Positions 36,915 to 49,307 of a stretch of 64,000 nucleotides of DNA are shown here, in pieces. How positions within the stretch are numbered: the first letter of the stretch is position 1; each line of letters opens with the position of its first letter. The DNA lies in assembly GCA_030762935.1 (NCBI GenBank), contig CM060881.1, forward strand, positions 104,136,501 to 104,200,500. The letters run 5' to 3'. This stretch comes from Hymenopus coronatus. Its lineage: Eukaryota > Arthropoda > Insecta > Mantodea > Hymenopodidae. A model generated the notes under the pieces. The model was not told the origin of the DNA. It searched no databases and saw only the letters and a program-made list of their open reading frames with translations. The position numbers were made by a program, and so were the translations under genes.

Positions 36915-38283
36915 AGTTGTTAATGAGACTCTTCCTTCGATAGATAAACTATATCCAATTTGCCATGCAGCAGATTCATTTTCGAATCGATTGTTGGAAT
37001 GCGCTGGTAAAGTAGCGATAAATCACTCCATGAGTGCTTTCGGTAGCCCGAAGATGTCCATGAGTCCCGCAGCTTTACTAGTGGGAGGGAAGCACAAGCG
37101 TCTATTATCCGCCTTCGGAGGTCAGCTAGGAGCTCGCTAAACAATGCCTTTTATGTATGTACATAAAAAGAAATCTAACGGGGTTAGGTCTGTTGACATT
37201 GGGGACCAATCCATGGGACGCGCTCTTCCAATCCACATGTTTCGAAATTGTGGTCGAGCTTCATTGGGCATACTGCCTGAAAATGCGATGTGGTTGAGGA
37301 ATTCATTGTTATCATTATTGCAGGAGAACAGTGCAGAAGCAAAATAATGATTAAAAGAATAAATTACCTTAGAGATAACAGCATACATTTTTGAGAGTTT
37401 CTATTGAAAACGAAGATTGTGACCTCGATGTTGGATTACGATTAGTATTGGGTGTAGATATTCAAAGACTATTTCTGTTCGATCTTTAAAATCTTACATG
37501 ATCTGAGTTTAAACCGACGTAAGCCAGGTTCGTTTCTATCTTCAATGTTATTAAATATCTTAGTACGGGGGGACCAGGTATTTAAAATAATTTTATTGGT
37601 ATTGAATTTTATTAATTTATCTATTTTGCTAAAAGTAGGTGTAACAGATTTAGAATCTATAAATAGGATATATAATTATAAGTAGGAAGTTGTAAGAGAA
37701 CTATCAATATTATATTAGTGGATTTAGTTTTAAATATTTTTTTAATGGTTTGGTCCCTTTTGGGTTTATTGTTACGCTGCAACTTTTGCTACGTTGGATT
37801 TTTTATGTTCTAAATTGCAATATTTTATGGACAAACGCATGAACAGTTGTCTTCGGAATACCTAGCTCTAAACTGGCCCATCGATTGGGCTACGCTGAAA
37901 GGCTTGCCTTGCATCTTGAACTGTAGCTGCGGACACTGGTTTGTTGCCACCTCTCTTCTTCATCAGCCAGATCCTGTTTCCAAAAGCACAATTGTATGAC
38001 GATCTGGAGCATTTGCTGCCTAAATCTTCTTTGTACTGCAATTGGGAACTTCCAACTTCGACTAACCAATAACAACATTTCACTGTCTACTGTACCGTGA
38101 ATTCCGCCATTTTAACTGTGTGTTACCATACCACGCGCATGCGCAGTAGCCTCATCATTTTCAATGTCACAAACTTGAGAGTTTCTACACAAGACAAGTT
38201 GAAAGCGCATTTATAACTTGAATGTGTGAGGACATATTTACATTTCTTAGTGGTAACGAACGATTCAGCGGGACACACTGTAT
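36915..38283 (-). pseudogene. Second mariner/IS630-type transposase remnant (DUF4817-like)
   Basis: Minus strand, 5' to 3': an N-terminal helix-turn-helix region at about 38080-37870 (VQRRFRQQMLQIVIQLCFWK, then QDARQAFQRSPIDGPV in another frame). A long middle gap follows, then a C-terminal region at about 37345-37090 with DWSPMSTDLTPLDFFLCTYI, the block that follows the last catalytic residue in these proteins, and LRRRIIDACASLP. An inward-facing CGGGACACACTGTA near 38268-38282 may be the terminal repeat on that side. The middle (37390-37865) is AT-rich and not transposase-like, so the gene is internally replaced and dead. Confidence 0.75.
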
Positions 38284-38587
38284 TTGAGTGCAACTGAACC
38301 CTTCATTGCACTACTCTCTCCTCTGGCTGATAATGGAACATTTACGTGGTTACACACATTAGACAATACCGCTGATTGTATTCTGTATCATATATCTGCT
38401 GAGAGATGGAGAATGATTCAGCAACACTGGAACGCGCCATTTCAACCATGGGTACTTCAAATATAAGGCCATAATATACACTTCCAATTTTGCCAGTGTA
38501 CCGTCCTTTAATACATGAACTTCTAGGGTAGAATAGCAAATAAACGAAATAAAAGAGAATATGAGTAGTTTATTTTAAGTACGAAAA
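38284..38587. other. Intronic sequence, nothing recognised
   Basis: A 60-codon plus frame at 38284-38466 has no motif. Confidence 0.3.
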
Positions 38588-39449
38588 TGAAAAAAATTGA
38601 TGTGCTCCATTCACATGACTTTCTCTATATCTCTGCAACAAATTATTGTAAGAAAGCTTGTGCTTCTATTTACTTCATACTAATCGAGAAAAAATCAGCA
38701 GAAATAGTCCTATTGCTTGCTTCCTTGTAAATAGAAGCGAAATAAGCGGGTATTATTCGTTAAAGTGATAGTCAAAAGTTGGTAGCTATGTGAATGAAGT
38801 TGCTTTGTTTGTATGGGCAGGAACTGTTACATTCCTATATAAGTTTTTTGAAGCTGAAACCAAAAACAAGGAGTATCTCAAAAACGATCACCTCCAAGAA
38901 AATAATGTACATAAGATAAAAAGTGTGTTTTAAGGTGCTCTATATTTTTGTGTAGTAAGTTTTTGTCTATCTCTTACGGTTAAGTAGTTATGTTAAATTC
39001 CGTAAAATTCGTCCAGAATAAAGCAGTCTTCAGAGGCTATTCCCAGAAAATTCAAGATATAAATTTTATTTGTCAGGTAAATATCTTTAATATACGAAAT
39101 TTTAATCAAAATAATTAGAGCCATTTTTGAGAGAGTCAAAAGTTTCAAAAGCGTTCCACGTAAAGAGTAGTTTGGGGTGGGGGATTTTTCTCAAAATCTT
39201 CGTGTCACATACCTGTAAGATAGCAAACTTAAATACCGATTTTGGTATTTTACCGACTTTTTGTTTTTGAACTATCGTGTTCATAGGAACACGGATACAC
39301 ACACGGACCTTTTTCTGAAATTTCTTTTTTTAGATACAGGGGACCCTAAAACATATATTTCCGGTGAAATCTCGGTATCGAATTTTTGGATTGAGTGGAA
39401 TACGTTCTCTATACACTATGTACATAGTACGTATAAAGAAAATAAAAAT
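38588..39449 (+). mobile_element. Family H copy H8, complete
   Basis: GATGTGCTCCATTCACATGA to the terminal hairpin CTATACACTATGTACATAGT. About 860 bp. Confidence 0.9.
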
Positions 39450-39670
39450 ACACATTTTAGCATGGTCTTTCTATTCCTTTGCATTTTGGGGGGAATATTT
39501 TTAATCCGATAATTTTACACCTCCCTAATTTATTTATACACTGTTTATTATGAAAATAATGGTGGTACTGTTGGTGTTCATCAGTTCCTCCTTAGAGACT
39601 TGTAAGTTGAAAACAATCCCAAGGACCTACGTGCTGTCATCAGTCCCAAATCTTGTGTAACCTTAATCCT

Positions 39671-39716
39671 AATTCTAATATAATTCTAATATAATTCTAA
39701 TATAATTCTAATATAG
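39671..39716 (+). repeat. 11-bp tandem repeat, four units
   Basis: AATTCTAATAT repeated four times, directly visible. Confidence 0.95.
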
Positions 39717-39899
39717 AGATATAGCATTAATGTTGAGTAAGATTTTCTATATGCCTTATAGTCACAATGTATAAAAAGTATTTTAAAATAAAGAGGATTT
39801 GAATATTTATTTCCAAACTTAATTCTGAATACATTTCATAAATAAAATTTATCTATGTTTATCTCAGGAATTCAAGTCATTTTTAAATAAAACATATAC

Positions 39900-40295
39900 A
39901 CATGCTTTATTTGAATTCAAGCTACCTCAAAACGTATATTTCATGTGAAATCTCACTATCAAGATTTTGGAGTCCACTGTAATAATACATCTACTTACTA
40001 TGGGTACATAGCAGAGAAGGTAAACAGTTGTATGTACAATACTTCCAGTTCAAACCAATAATAAAAAATATCTCGAACATTGTTATTTCCATAGAAATAC
40101 ATGATCACATAAGCTGTATTTTATAACGAGATCTATTTTTATGGGTGTTTTTGTCTATCTTCTACGGCTTATAAGTTCTATTACGTTTTTTTCACTTTTC
40201 ACAGACAATTCCCAGAAACTTTAAAATATACAATTTATTTGTCATGTAAATATCATAAATGAGCATTATGTTAATTAAAATTACTGTGAAAAATG
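39900..40295 (+). mobile_element. Family H copy H9, two degraded fragments
   Basis: 39900-40025 resembles the 3' end (CTCAAAACGTATATTTC, degraded hairpin TATGGGTACATAG). 40058-40295 resembles the middle (CCAATAATAAAAAATATCTC, TATTTGTCATGTAAATATCA). The order is scrambled relative to intact copies, so these are two overlapping remnants. Confidence 0.65.
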
Positions 40296-40301
40296 TTGAA
40301 A

Positions 40302-41493
40302 AAAAAAATCTGATGTTTTCCATTCATATGCCTTTCTCTACTTCTATGTAACAAATTATTGTTAACAAGCTTATTCTTCTATTTATTTCAAGCTAAGCGA
40401 GAAAAAATGAGCAGAAATAATCTTATTACTTGCTTCCTTGTAAAAAAACTGGAAAGGGCGTGTTATTTATGGACACTCTTTAACTGCTGTGGTTCTCAGT
40501 GTCCCATTCTATATTTTGTGTGAAAGACCGCTTAATTTTGCTCAGAGGCCTCTCTATCAGGTTCTTTTTCGTGCGTAAATCTACGACACGGGACCAACGG
40601 CTTTACTTCCCTTCCGAAGGAAGCCATGCTAAGGATTTTTACACCCGAAAAAAATCCATCGTCCTCCGCCGAGTTTGAAACCGTTTGGGTATTTGAAGTC
40701 AGCATGGTAACCATTACACCACAGGGTCTTATTACTTGCTTCCTAGTAATTAGGAGCGAAATATGGGAGTATCATAGGTTAAACTGAAGTCAAAAGCTGG
40801 TTGCTAGGTGACTGAAGTTCCTTTGTTTGTATGGACAGGAGGTAACAAATTCCTGAATCAGAAAAGCATAAGCTTTTCAAAGCTAAAACCAAAAACAAGG
40901 AATATCTCAAAAACGACCTACTCCTCGGAAAAAAAATCATATAACATAAATTGTGTGTTTTAATGTGCTCTAAATTTTTTGTGTGGTAAGTTTTTGTCCA
41001 TTCCTTACGGTTTAGCAGTTATGCAAAATTCTTCCAGAATAAAGTAGTCTTTAGAGGCTATTCCCAGAAAATTCAAGATATACATTATATTTATCAGGTA
41101 AATATCTTTTATATACGATATTTTAATCAAAATCGTTAGAGCCATTTTTGAGAAAATCAAAATTTTCGACAAAACTTCCACGTAAAGGGTAGTTGGGGGT
41201 GGGGGGATTTTCTTGCAAATCTTCGTGTCGCATCCTTGGAAGATACCAAAGATAAATACCAAGTTTGGTATTTAACGGTATTTTCGTTTTTGAGCTATGC
41301 TGTCCGCAGACACACAGACACACTCACTGACACACACACGCACCCTCACGGACCTCTTTCCAAAACTTCCGTTTTTTATTCAGGGGGACCCAAAACGTGT
41401 ATTTCCAGTGAAATCTTGGTATCGACGCTTTGGGTGGAATACAATACCTTCTCTATACACTATGTACATAGTACGTGTAGAGAAAGTAAAAAT
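40302..41493 (+). mobile_element. Family H copy H10, complete, with SINE insertion
   Basis: AAAATCTGATGTTTTCCATT to CTATACACTATGTACATAGT plus ACGTGTAGAGAAAGTAAAAA. Interrupted by the SINE at 40444-40726. The 133-codon frame at 41236-41637 crosses its 3' end and is incidental. Confidence 0.9.
40421..40749 (-). mobile_element. tRNA-derived SINE with about 23-bp target duplication
   Basis: The SINE (40444-40726) is flanked by TCTTATTACTTGCTTCCTTG (40421 on) and TCTTATTACTTGCTTCCTAG (40727 on). The minus-strand head reads CCCTGTGGTGTAATGGTTAC (A-box-like) and GGTTTCAAACTCGGC (B-box-like). The body is shared with 5777-6016. Confidence 0.85.
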
Positions 41494-41547
41494 ACGATAA
41501 TTATTTTACGACTCTCTCTATTTCGCACGTTGCACAAAGCAGCGGAA

Positions 41548-41973
41548 ACTTCAACGCCGAAATTTCACTGGAAATTCACTGAATCAAAAAGAAAAAAAAA
41601 TAGAAAAAGGACCATATGCGTATGTGTGTGTGTGTGAACAGCATAGCTCAGAAAGGTAAAGTCGGTTAAATAGCAAACTTGATATTTAAATTTAGCACAT
41701 TCCAAGGAAGATTTTCAAGAAAATTCGACACAACAAACTATCCTTTGTATTGTAAAATTCTCCAGGAATACTGTTACTATAAATACGGGATTTTAATCAA
41801 AATCGCTATAGGTATTTCATTAATTGCCATAACGATTTTGATTAAAATACTGTATATTAAAGATACTTAAACTTCCAGTCAAATGCATATTTTGAATTTC
41901 CTGGAAACAGTCTCTGACGTCGTCTTCTTTCTGGATAATTTTGGCACACCTGGTAAACTATAACGGGTAGATA
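41548..41973 (-). mobile_element. Family H copy H11, fragment
   Basis: Starts near GAAATTTCACTGGAAATTCA, continues through TG tract and core, with a partly duplicated GATTTTAATCAAAATCG block. It stops at TAAACTATAACGGGTAGATA, exactly where the 5' end of H12 begins. Confidence 0.8.
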
Positions 41974-43262
41974 AAAATCTGATGTGTTCCATTCACATGC
42001 CTTTTTCTCATCTCTGTGACAAATTATTGTTAAAAAGATTATTCCTCTATCTAGATACTTCATGCTAATCGAAATAAATGTTAGCAGAAGGTTCTTATTA
42101 CTTGCTCCTTTGTAAGTAAAAGAGAAATAAGGGAATACACTAGACTAAAGCGTTGGTTAAATCTTTAAAACACCTACTTGTCATGTAGTTGAAGTATCTT
42201 TCTTTGCATGGTCAGGAGTTTACGAATGCCGTATCTAAAAATTAATACATTTTAAAACTGAAACAGATAAAGAGGAATATCTAGAAATGGCCAACTCTAC
42301 GAAAAAATATATATGACATAAATAGGGTGTTTTAATATTTACATTTTTTTTTGCAGTAGGTCTCTTACGGTTTACCAGTGAGACAGTACGTGTCTTGTCC
42401 CGGGGGGAAAAGAATTATTCAGAAGAGAAAATATAAATGTCCAACGAAAATGGGAAGGGCAGAAAGACTTTTAACACGTATAAGTCACGAGCTCGGGGTA
42501 CAAGATCCGTTACCAGCCGTGCATTGAACCGAAGGGATGAATATGAATGGACCCTGCCCGATGCGATCAACGGGGAGGCTTTCTGAGGCACTTGGTGAGG
42601 GACCTCCGAACAACCCAGATGTGATATTTGAGCGCGTGGTGTAACCCTTAGTTGTGACGGAAGTAAGTGATTTTAAGACCGATCATAGTACGAGACATAT
42701 CACTGCATCAAACAAATAAATCATAATAGTCGCGTGCGGGTAAAGTGTAACGTCACAGTAGAAAATTAAGAAGTATACGCGTGTGTTCTACGGCGGAAAA
42801 AGGCCGGACTCAGTTAATAAAGCACTAGTGTCTCACCGCAACCTGAAAGAGTCTCCATGCTAATAAAAACCCTGAGCAAAGTCAACCACATTCTTATAAC
42901 CATAACCTGCACCCGAGATAAGAACCCAGTACCGCCCCACCAGCTATACAAAATTCAGCAAAATTTATCCGAAATGAAGAGGTCCTCAGAGGCCATTTCC
43001 AGAACATTTAAGGATTACATTTGTTTGCAATGTAAACATCTTTAATTAACGGAATTTTAATCAAAATCGTTAGTCAAAGTTTTTCATTTTACTGACTTTT
43101 GATTTTAAGTTATCGTGTTCACAGGCACACAGACACACGGACCTTTTTCTAAATTTTCTTTTTATACAAGGAACTCTAAAACGTGAATTTTCGGTGTTGG
43201 GAGAAGTGCAATATTTTCTTTACCTACGTACCATGTACTATGTATACATTTACTACAGAAAA
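41974..43262 (+). mobile_element. Family H copy H12, with solo LTR insertion
   Basis: 5' end AAAATCTGATGTGTTCCATT. The body is interrupted at TTTACCAG by the LTR, resumes CTATACAAAATTCAGC, and ends in a degraded hairpin near 43230-43260. Confidence 0.85.
42375..42943. mobile_element. Solo LTR with CCAG target duplication
   Basis: A 561-bp insert (42379-42939) starts TGAGACAGTACGTGTC and ends GTACCGCCCCA, giving TG...CA ends. It is bracketed by CCAG (42375-42378 and 42940-42943) and removes cleanly to restore the family H sequence. AATAAA-like signals at about 42713 and 42817 fit an LTR R region. No internal gag-pol is present. The strand of transcription is probably plus. Confidence 0.75.
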
Positions 43263-43263
43263 T

Positions 43264-43299
43264 GTAGATCTCATGCACAATTTGTGTCATGAGATCTAC
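43264..43299. repeat. Perfect 12-bp-stem hairpin next to family H
   Basis: GTAGATCTCATG (43264-43275) and CATGAGATCTAC (43288-43299) flank a 12-nt loop. Confidence 0.9.
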
Positions 43300-44944
43300 A
43301 TCATGAGATATTGCCTGCATAGGTTTAAGTTTTCAAATATTTATACTTAAGTCAAATTGAAAGATGACAGTCATGAATTGCCGGTGAAGCAGAGAGAACG
43401 AAGTTTAAATTCCAGCACTTTATTACCCTCTGTCAGGGTAACGAAAAACGGTGCGCAGAATGTTGTGGGCGCAACTATTGCAGATTACACAATTCTCCCT
43501 TCTACCGCGTAATCATGTGACATCAATCTCGCATGCGCATCGTGAGGTTCTTATCCAGAGTATGAGACAAGGTATTGCAAGCGGCAATGAATGTACTGTT
43601 TATTGTATGAGTATTCTAAACGAGAACTATTCTTAGCACTGTCGGTCCTAAATTCTCCTCTGGTTAGTCCCTTAGAGGAGGCTAAGGAGATTGTGTACAA
43701 TGTTGCCACTAATTGCGAAAATAAATATTTGTTCTCATTCTATATTCAGCCATGCACGAGTGTATTGTAGCGGCGATGACAACATCTCTTTCCATCTCCA
43801 TTTTTCCTGCATCTCGGAACAGTGTCGGGGCTAGAGCGAGAGGAGAAGAGGAAGTTGAAGGTGTGAGCTGCGCGGACCGAAGTATTGTAGTATTTTTAAT
43901 TACATTAACAAGCTATAGTCATTGACAATTTAAAGATTTTACTGTTGTTTTACCTTATTACATTTCCCTATTTCACTTATATAAGGAATTAATATGCAAT
44001 ACAATATTTCTGCTCATGTTTATCTTGTTAAGCATTTCCTTATTTAAATTACACAAGGAATTAATATACAATAACAATATTTCTGCTGTGTTTATTTTGT
44101 TAGGTGTAAAGCAGATAAAAGAATAATTTTTAAAGAATACTTTGCTGCAGCACAAATAGAAAAAGTTATGTAAATATACCTCATCAATTGTTTTTCATGA
44201 GTTATTCTTAAATTTGGTTAACCGGTTTTTCTCTTGAAGAATAGTAACATAAGCAAATTTCCAATTCAAATTTCGTTTCTCCTTCCACAGAATTTTAATG
44301 ATAAAATAAATTTAATGTACCTATTTTTCTAACGATTTAATGAATAGCATTTTTGAAGTTTGCATTCTAAGGCAACTATTAACTAACGCACAGATTTCAT
44401 TGATAGAGGAAAAGCTCTCATTTACTTTCGTTCCTTTTTGTCCCATGTGATCATTAGCAGCCGATTTTTATCAAGACGATTTTCCTTCTTGGATTTCCGA
44501 ACCTATTTGTACATACTCGTATACCGCTCGGATATTCGTTCATATAAAACTCCTACGCGAGTTGCCATGGTTTCTTTTGAGGGAACGATACATTTTCCAC
44601 CCTCATGCTCTCGTGATTTGTAACTTCCTGCGTATTCCTTCCTTTATTATATGGCCCCAAATTTGTCGCTAATCGAACCTGAATGTGTAGCTTGTCGCAA
44701 ACATACTCTTAGTGGTAGTTTAGCGAAAGTTTCCCTTAAAATTGAATCCGCTCCTTATACAAATCCAACAATGTCATACGTCACTTATTATTAGAATTAT
44801 AAGAAACAAATTGCTACAAATTAGTGACAAAAAGCTATTTTCTCTACCACTTAGCATACGGTAATTATTTCAGCTAAAATGTTTACATTGTGACTGCTCC
44901 GGAAATACATATTTTGTGTCACTGATTTAATAAATAAAACATTT
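43300..44944. other. Intronic sequence, nothing recognised
   Basis: GC-richer patch at 43370-43880 (CTCGCATGCGCATCGTG) without recognisable motif. Two similar AT-rich blocks near 43970-44020 and 44035-44100 (AAGGAATTAATAT, CAATATTTCTGCT) form a short imperfect tandem duplication. Confidence 0.4.
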
Positions 44945-45782
44945 TTAGTTTCTCTACTACATATACACTTTATAGGTAGAGAAGGCATTTAATCAAAACA
45001 TCCGAAATTGAAATTTCTATCGAAGTACACGTTATAGGACCTCCAGAAGAAAAAGCACCTGTCTGTCTGTCTGTGTTTCCGTGTGTCTGTGAAAGCTTAG
45101 CTAAAAGGATAAGGCTCAATTAAATACAAAAATTGATATTTTGACATTTGAAATATATAAACTTTTCACTTCCAAGAATGCGACACAAATATTTTCAAGA
45201 AAAATCCCCAAACTAAAACTACCCCTTACATTGAAAGTTTTCGAAAATTTTAATTTTTTAAAAATACCTCGAACGATTTTTAATAAAATGCTTGTATTAA
45301 AGCTATTTACATGCAACTAAAATGGGAATAGCCTTTAAAGTTTTCTTGGTTTTTAATAACATTTGCATAAGTAAGAGATAGACAAAAATGTACTTCAAAA
45401 GGCATTTAGACCTTATCAGAACACATAATTTATGTCATATACGTTTTATGGAGTTACGTAATTATTTCAGATTTTGTTTGCTATTGTTTTTAATTTTAAA
45501 ATGCTTTTATTTTTCTCAAACAGAAAGTGGTTATTAGTTTTGTTTCACTCCTGCTTACGCAAAGAGAACCGAATTTCAAAGCAATCACATAAAAATAATT
45601 TTTTTAAAATATTTAAGTATATTCTCGTATGTATCTTCTACTTACAAGGAAGGAAGAAAAAAATGCATTTCAGTCAATGTTTATATTAATCAGCATGGAG
45701 TAGATAGAACAATAATGTTTGGAAGCATGGTTTTCAGAAAAGAGGTAGAGAAAGCCATGTGAAGGGAACATGTTAGACTTTT
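44945..45782 (-). mobile_element. Family H copy H13, degraded complete
   Basis: 3' end near AGTTTCTCTACTACATATAC, a CTGT-type microsatellite at 45058-45090, the core, and 5' end GTAGAGAAAGCCATGTGAAG. Confidence 0.8.
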
Positions 45783-45795
45783 AATAATGTCATTA

Positions 45796-46616
45796 AAACG
45801 ACGAGTCAAATAAATACCAAAATTGGTATTTTAGTACAGTATCTTTCAAAGATGATGCAAGAAAAGTTTCAGGAAAATTACCCCATCCCAAAATAAAGTT
45901 TACATGAGAAAGATTTTGATTAAATTCTATATCAAATATAACATATTCGTTTGAATTTTCTTGCAAAACTCGGTTAAATACGCTTCGTTTGGAAGCAAAG
46001 GTAAACTTAAAGTGATAAAAGTTCACTTGCGTGCATAATCCTCCTGGATACCAATAGTATTTTCCTCTCCGAAAGGTTCCACCTTCAGTTTGACTCCTCC
46101 GCCCGCTATTAGTTTTACATGTGATTAGCCTGAAAAACAATTCAGTTATAAAATCTATCCAGTGAACTATATAATAATGGTTGCAAAATGGAGGATTAGT
46201 TTGGGTAATGTTTGAATGAAAGTTTTTTTACGATTGGTGCACATGGAGCGATTACTCTAATTTCAACATAATTGAACCTTCTAGAGGAATGCGAGGAGAA
46301 TTATTTATATGTAGTTAAGGGTCATATATGTTGTTTTTTTTTTTGGCAAGTTTGCCCAAAATCATCAATTATTAGATTTGTTGTGCATCATACTTGATTC
46401 TCCTAGAATGGTTATAGCACACTTTTTGACACCATTTTAAAATGCTGCGCTGGTTAACTGATACTCGTTTCTACTTCAAAGGAAGCAAATAATAATATTA
46501 TTTCTGCTAATTTTTCTGGGTTAGCATGATATAAATAGAAGAATGAGCTTATTAACAATATTGTTTTGCAGAGAAGTAGAAAAAGCCATGTGAATGGAAT
46601 ACATTAGATTTTTTTA
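45796..46616 (-). mobile_element. Family H copy H14, disrupted
   Basis: 45796-45935 carries the AAATACCAAAATTGGTATTT segment. 46455-46616 carries the 5' segment (GGAAGCAAATAATAATATTA, AATGGAATACATTAGATTTT). About 500 bp between them are not family H and were not identified. Confidence 0.65.
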
Positions 46617-47431
46617 TTCATATACTTTAAAATCATTTATGAGCAGAGAGCACTGCAATCCAAATTCCATCCTCTAATATACCTAAAGCTGGCAAGAGAT
46701 CCAAGCTAATGTCGTCTTCTTTTATTAGTTATATGTTCGCACCAACATTGTCGTTATAGCCTCATACGCTCCTATATTTCTTATCGGTTGCCATCACAGG
46801 TGGCATTGAAATTGCTAGAAAATAACTTCTTCACTAAGTTTAGTGAAATATCTCTTGACCTTTGATGCAGTGACTTTGTTGCATGCAACTCAATACAAAG
46901 TAAGCCTTAAACTCCAGCCCTTTCTTGCTTCGTCTTTCCTGTTTTCACCAGACAGGCGCATCTTTGTAGACCAGGAAAGTTTCCCTGCTCTGTATCTTAT
47001 AAATATATACAAAAAATGTGCATCTAGCTATTTACATTACAGTATTAGTAATAACATAAACGCAATTAATTAACGTCTCAAAGACTCATGAAGACAAACT
47101 GTTTATGAGTTGACTGAATTTTAATAGTAATTTAACTGTATGAGCTGTTACTTTTATATTCACTTTGACACAGTCTATTATATAATGTATTTAATGGCAA
47201 AATAATGTATTATTTTTATTATTATTATCATTATTAATATTACTATTACTATTACTATTATTATCATATCATATTTTAAGGCTCTATCTTTAAACAGTTA
47301 TGACTGCATTCATCTGTACAATGCTTTAATCCTTCTACATCGAGTTGGACTGCCAAATAACAATAGTTACTAAAACTGGACAATGTTGTTTACACGCGTT
47401 TTATAATATTTGACGTTTCTTCCATCTGTAT
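46617..47431. other. Intronic sequence with ATT repeats
   Basis: (ATT)/(ACT)-type repeats at 47213-47265. A 76-codon plus frame at 46843-47073 shows no motif. Confidence 0.35.
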
Positions 47432-47556
47432 TGCGGCTCAGGGGCGGATTTGCTCCGGGTTCTCCGTTTTTCCCCGCAATCGCATTCCACGTATCTCAGT
47501 GTCATCGCCTGCGGTGTCAATTGTAGTAAAAGCAGGCGTTAAACACTATCAAAAAA
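47432..47556 (+). mobile_element. SINE 3' fragment (paralogue of 31275-31627)
   Basis: TGCTCCGGGTTCTCCGTTTT, TCATCGCCTGCGGTG and GCAGGCGTTAAACACTATCA with an A-rich end. The head is missing. Confidence 0.85.
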
Positions 47557-48448
47557 TCCATCTGTATATTCATTGCAGATGAATCTGTTTATTGATTGAT
47601 AAACTATAAGCTGAATGGCTCCGCCTAGTATAATGAAGGAGTTATCTTCCTGCTAATGAACCAGACTCAACAATATTGCTATGAAAACTACAATATAATG
47701 CTACGTTTGCTAAATAAGTAATTTTCCCTGGCAGTTACTTGGATGTAAAATCATAAAGTAATCAGCACAATACAACGTTGCTATTTGTTACAGCTCCCAG
47801 AGATTTCTATACAATGTAGACCATTGAGTATATCATTCGCTATACGAAACGATTCCGAGTCATCTATCTTTTTTTCTATACTTCCAATTACATCGCACCA
47901 TGAATGTAAGTACTTCGGTTACACATGCCTCATTTACATCATACAGAACGCATTTAGTTTTTATAGCGCATCTATCATAATTCCGGCACCTATCGACTTT
48001 ATTGTTCGATATATTGTCCTTAGACTCCCGGCTCTCAAACACTGAACCCTTTGTGTAGGGTAGACTTTATTTCTGCTCCACTCATCCATTTACATCCAAT
48101 TTCCATCACTTCGTCTTCCTATCCATTTCATTCTATAAAATGGAGGTAGCTTTTGTGGCTTTCAAGAGCGCCAAAATTGAAAAGAAATAGTGTTAATTGA
48201 TACACGTTAAAATTCCCATTTAAGTTGAGACGCTAATCTGTAACTACTTCACCATGAACAGTAAACTGAATTGACATTTATTTTGAAACCAGATTTTACA
48301 GCTTATTTCGCTGTGGTGCTTTGCTTTACCAAACAATTTAATTCTGATATGATTTACAAATATTTCATCCTTTGTTCATATTGTTGCAAAACTTACCAGT
48401 AATCAATACGAAGTCAGTGTTCATACTATTTTAATAAAAACGTAACCC
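47557..48448. other. Intronic sequence, nothing recognised
   Basis: Overlapping 86- and 60-codon frames on opposite strands at 47785-48045 have no motif. Confidence 0.3.
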
Positions 48449-49168
48449 TAAAAATCTGATGTGTACCATTCACATGACTTTCTCCACATCTCTGCAACAA
48501 ATTATTCTTAAAAAGCTTATACTTTTATTTACTCCATGCTAATCAGTAAAAAATTAGCAGAAATAGCCATATTACTTGCTTCCTTGAAGGTAGAACCGAA
48601 ATAAGGGAGTACCATAGGTTAAAGTTATAATCAAAAGCTCGTTGCTATGTCACTGAAGTTCTTTTGTTTGTATGGACAGCAGTCGACAGCATCTCTTACG
48701 GTTTATCAGTTATTCAAACTTCAGTAAAATTCATCCAGAATAAACTACTCTTCAGACGCTATTCCCAGAAAATTCAAGATATACTTTTTATTTGTCAGGT
48801 AAATATCTGTAATATACTAAATTTGAATCAAAATCGTTAGAGCCATTTTTGAGAAAATCGAAATTTTCAAAATAAGTTCCATATAAAGGGTAGTTGGGAG
48901 TGGGGAGATTTTTCTCAAAATCTTCGTGTCGTATCCTTAGAAGATACTAAACTTAAATACCAAGTTGGTGTTTTACCTACTTTTCGTTTTTGAGTTATCG
49001 TGTCCACTGGCACTGACACACGGACCTTTTTCCCAAAATGCTTTTTTTTAGATATAGGGGACCCTAAAACATATATTTCCGGTGAAATCTCGGTGTCGAA
49101 TTCTTGGGTGGAGTGTAATACCTTATCTATACACTATGTACATAGTGCGTATAGGGAAAGTAAAAATT
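48449..49168 (+). mobile_element. Family H copy H15, near complete with internal deletion
   Basis: AAAAATCTGATGTGTACCAT to hairpin CTATACACTATGTACATAGT. About 720 bp: the block usually found between GGACAG...GTCGACA and TCTCTTACGG (the 'lateral' AACGA/CACGAAAA segment) is deleted near 48690. Confidence 0.9.
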
Positions 49169-49307
49169 TAACATGACAACAAAATTACAGATGTGGCAAC
49201 TAAATATGGAGTATTTTAAAAAAAAAATACAAATTCAAGGTAATATATGTCAATGAAAAAACCATTAATCTTGGACTACTAATTATTTTTCCATTCTCCG
49301 ATGTGTG

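Noticed and set aside
39671..39716. CRISPR-like direct repeat array
   Set aside because: The 11-bp units are contiguous without spacers, so this is a simple tandem repeat. The DNA is eukaryotic.
41236..41637. 133-codon open frame (+)
   Set aside because: It crosses the 3' end of family H copy H10 and part of H11. The frame is not kept in other copies and includes a CA-repeat-encoded Thr/His stretch.
45793..46140. 115-codon open frame (-)
   Set aside because: It starts in a family H fragment and runs into unassigned AT-rich DNA. No motif.
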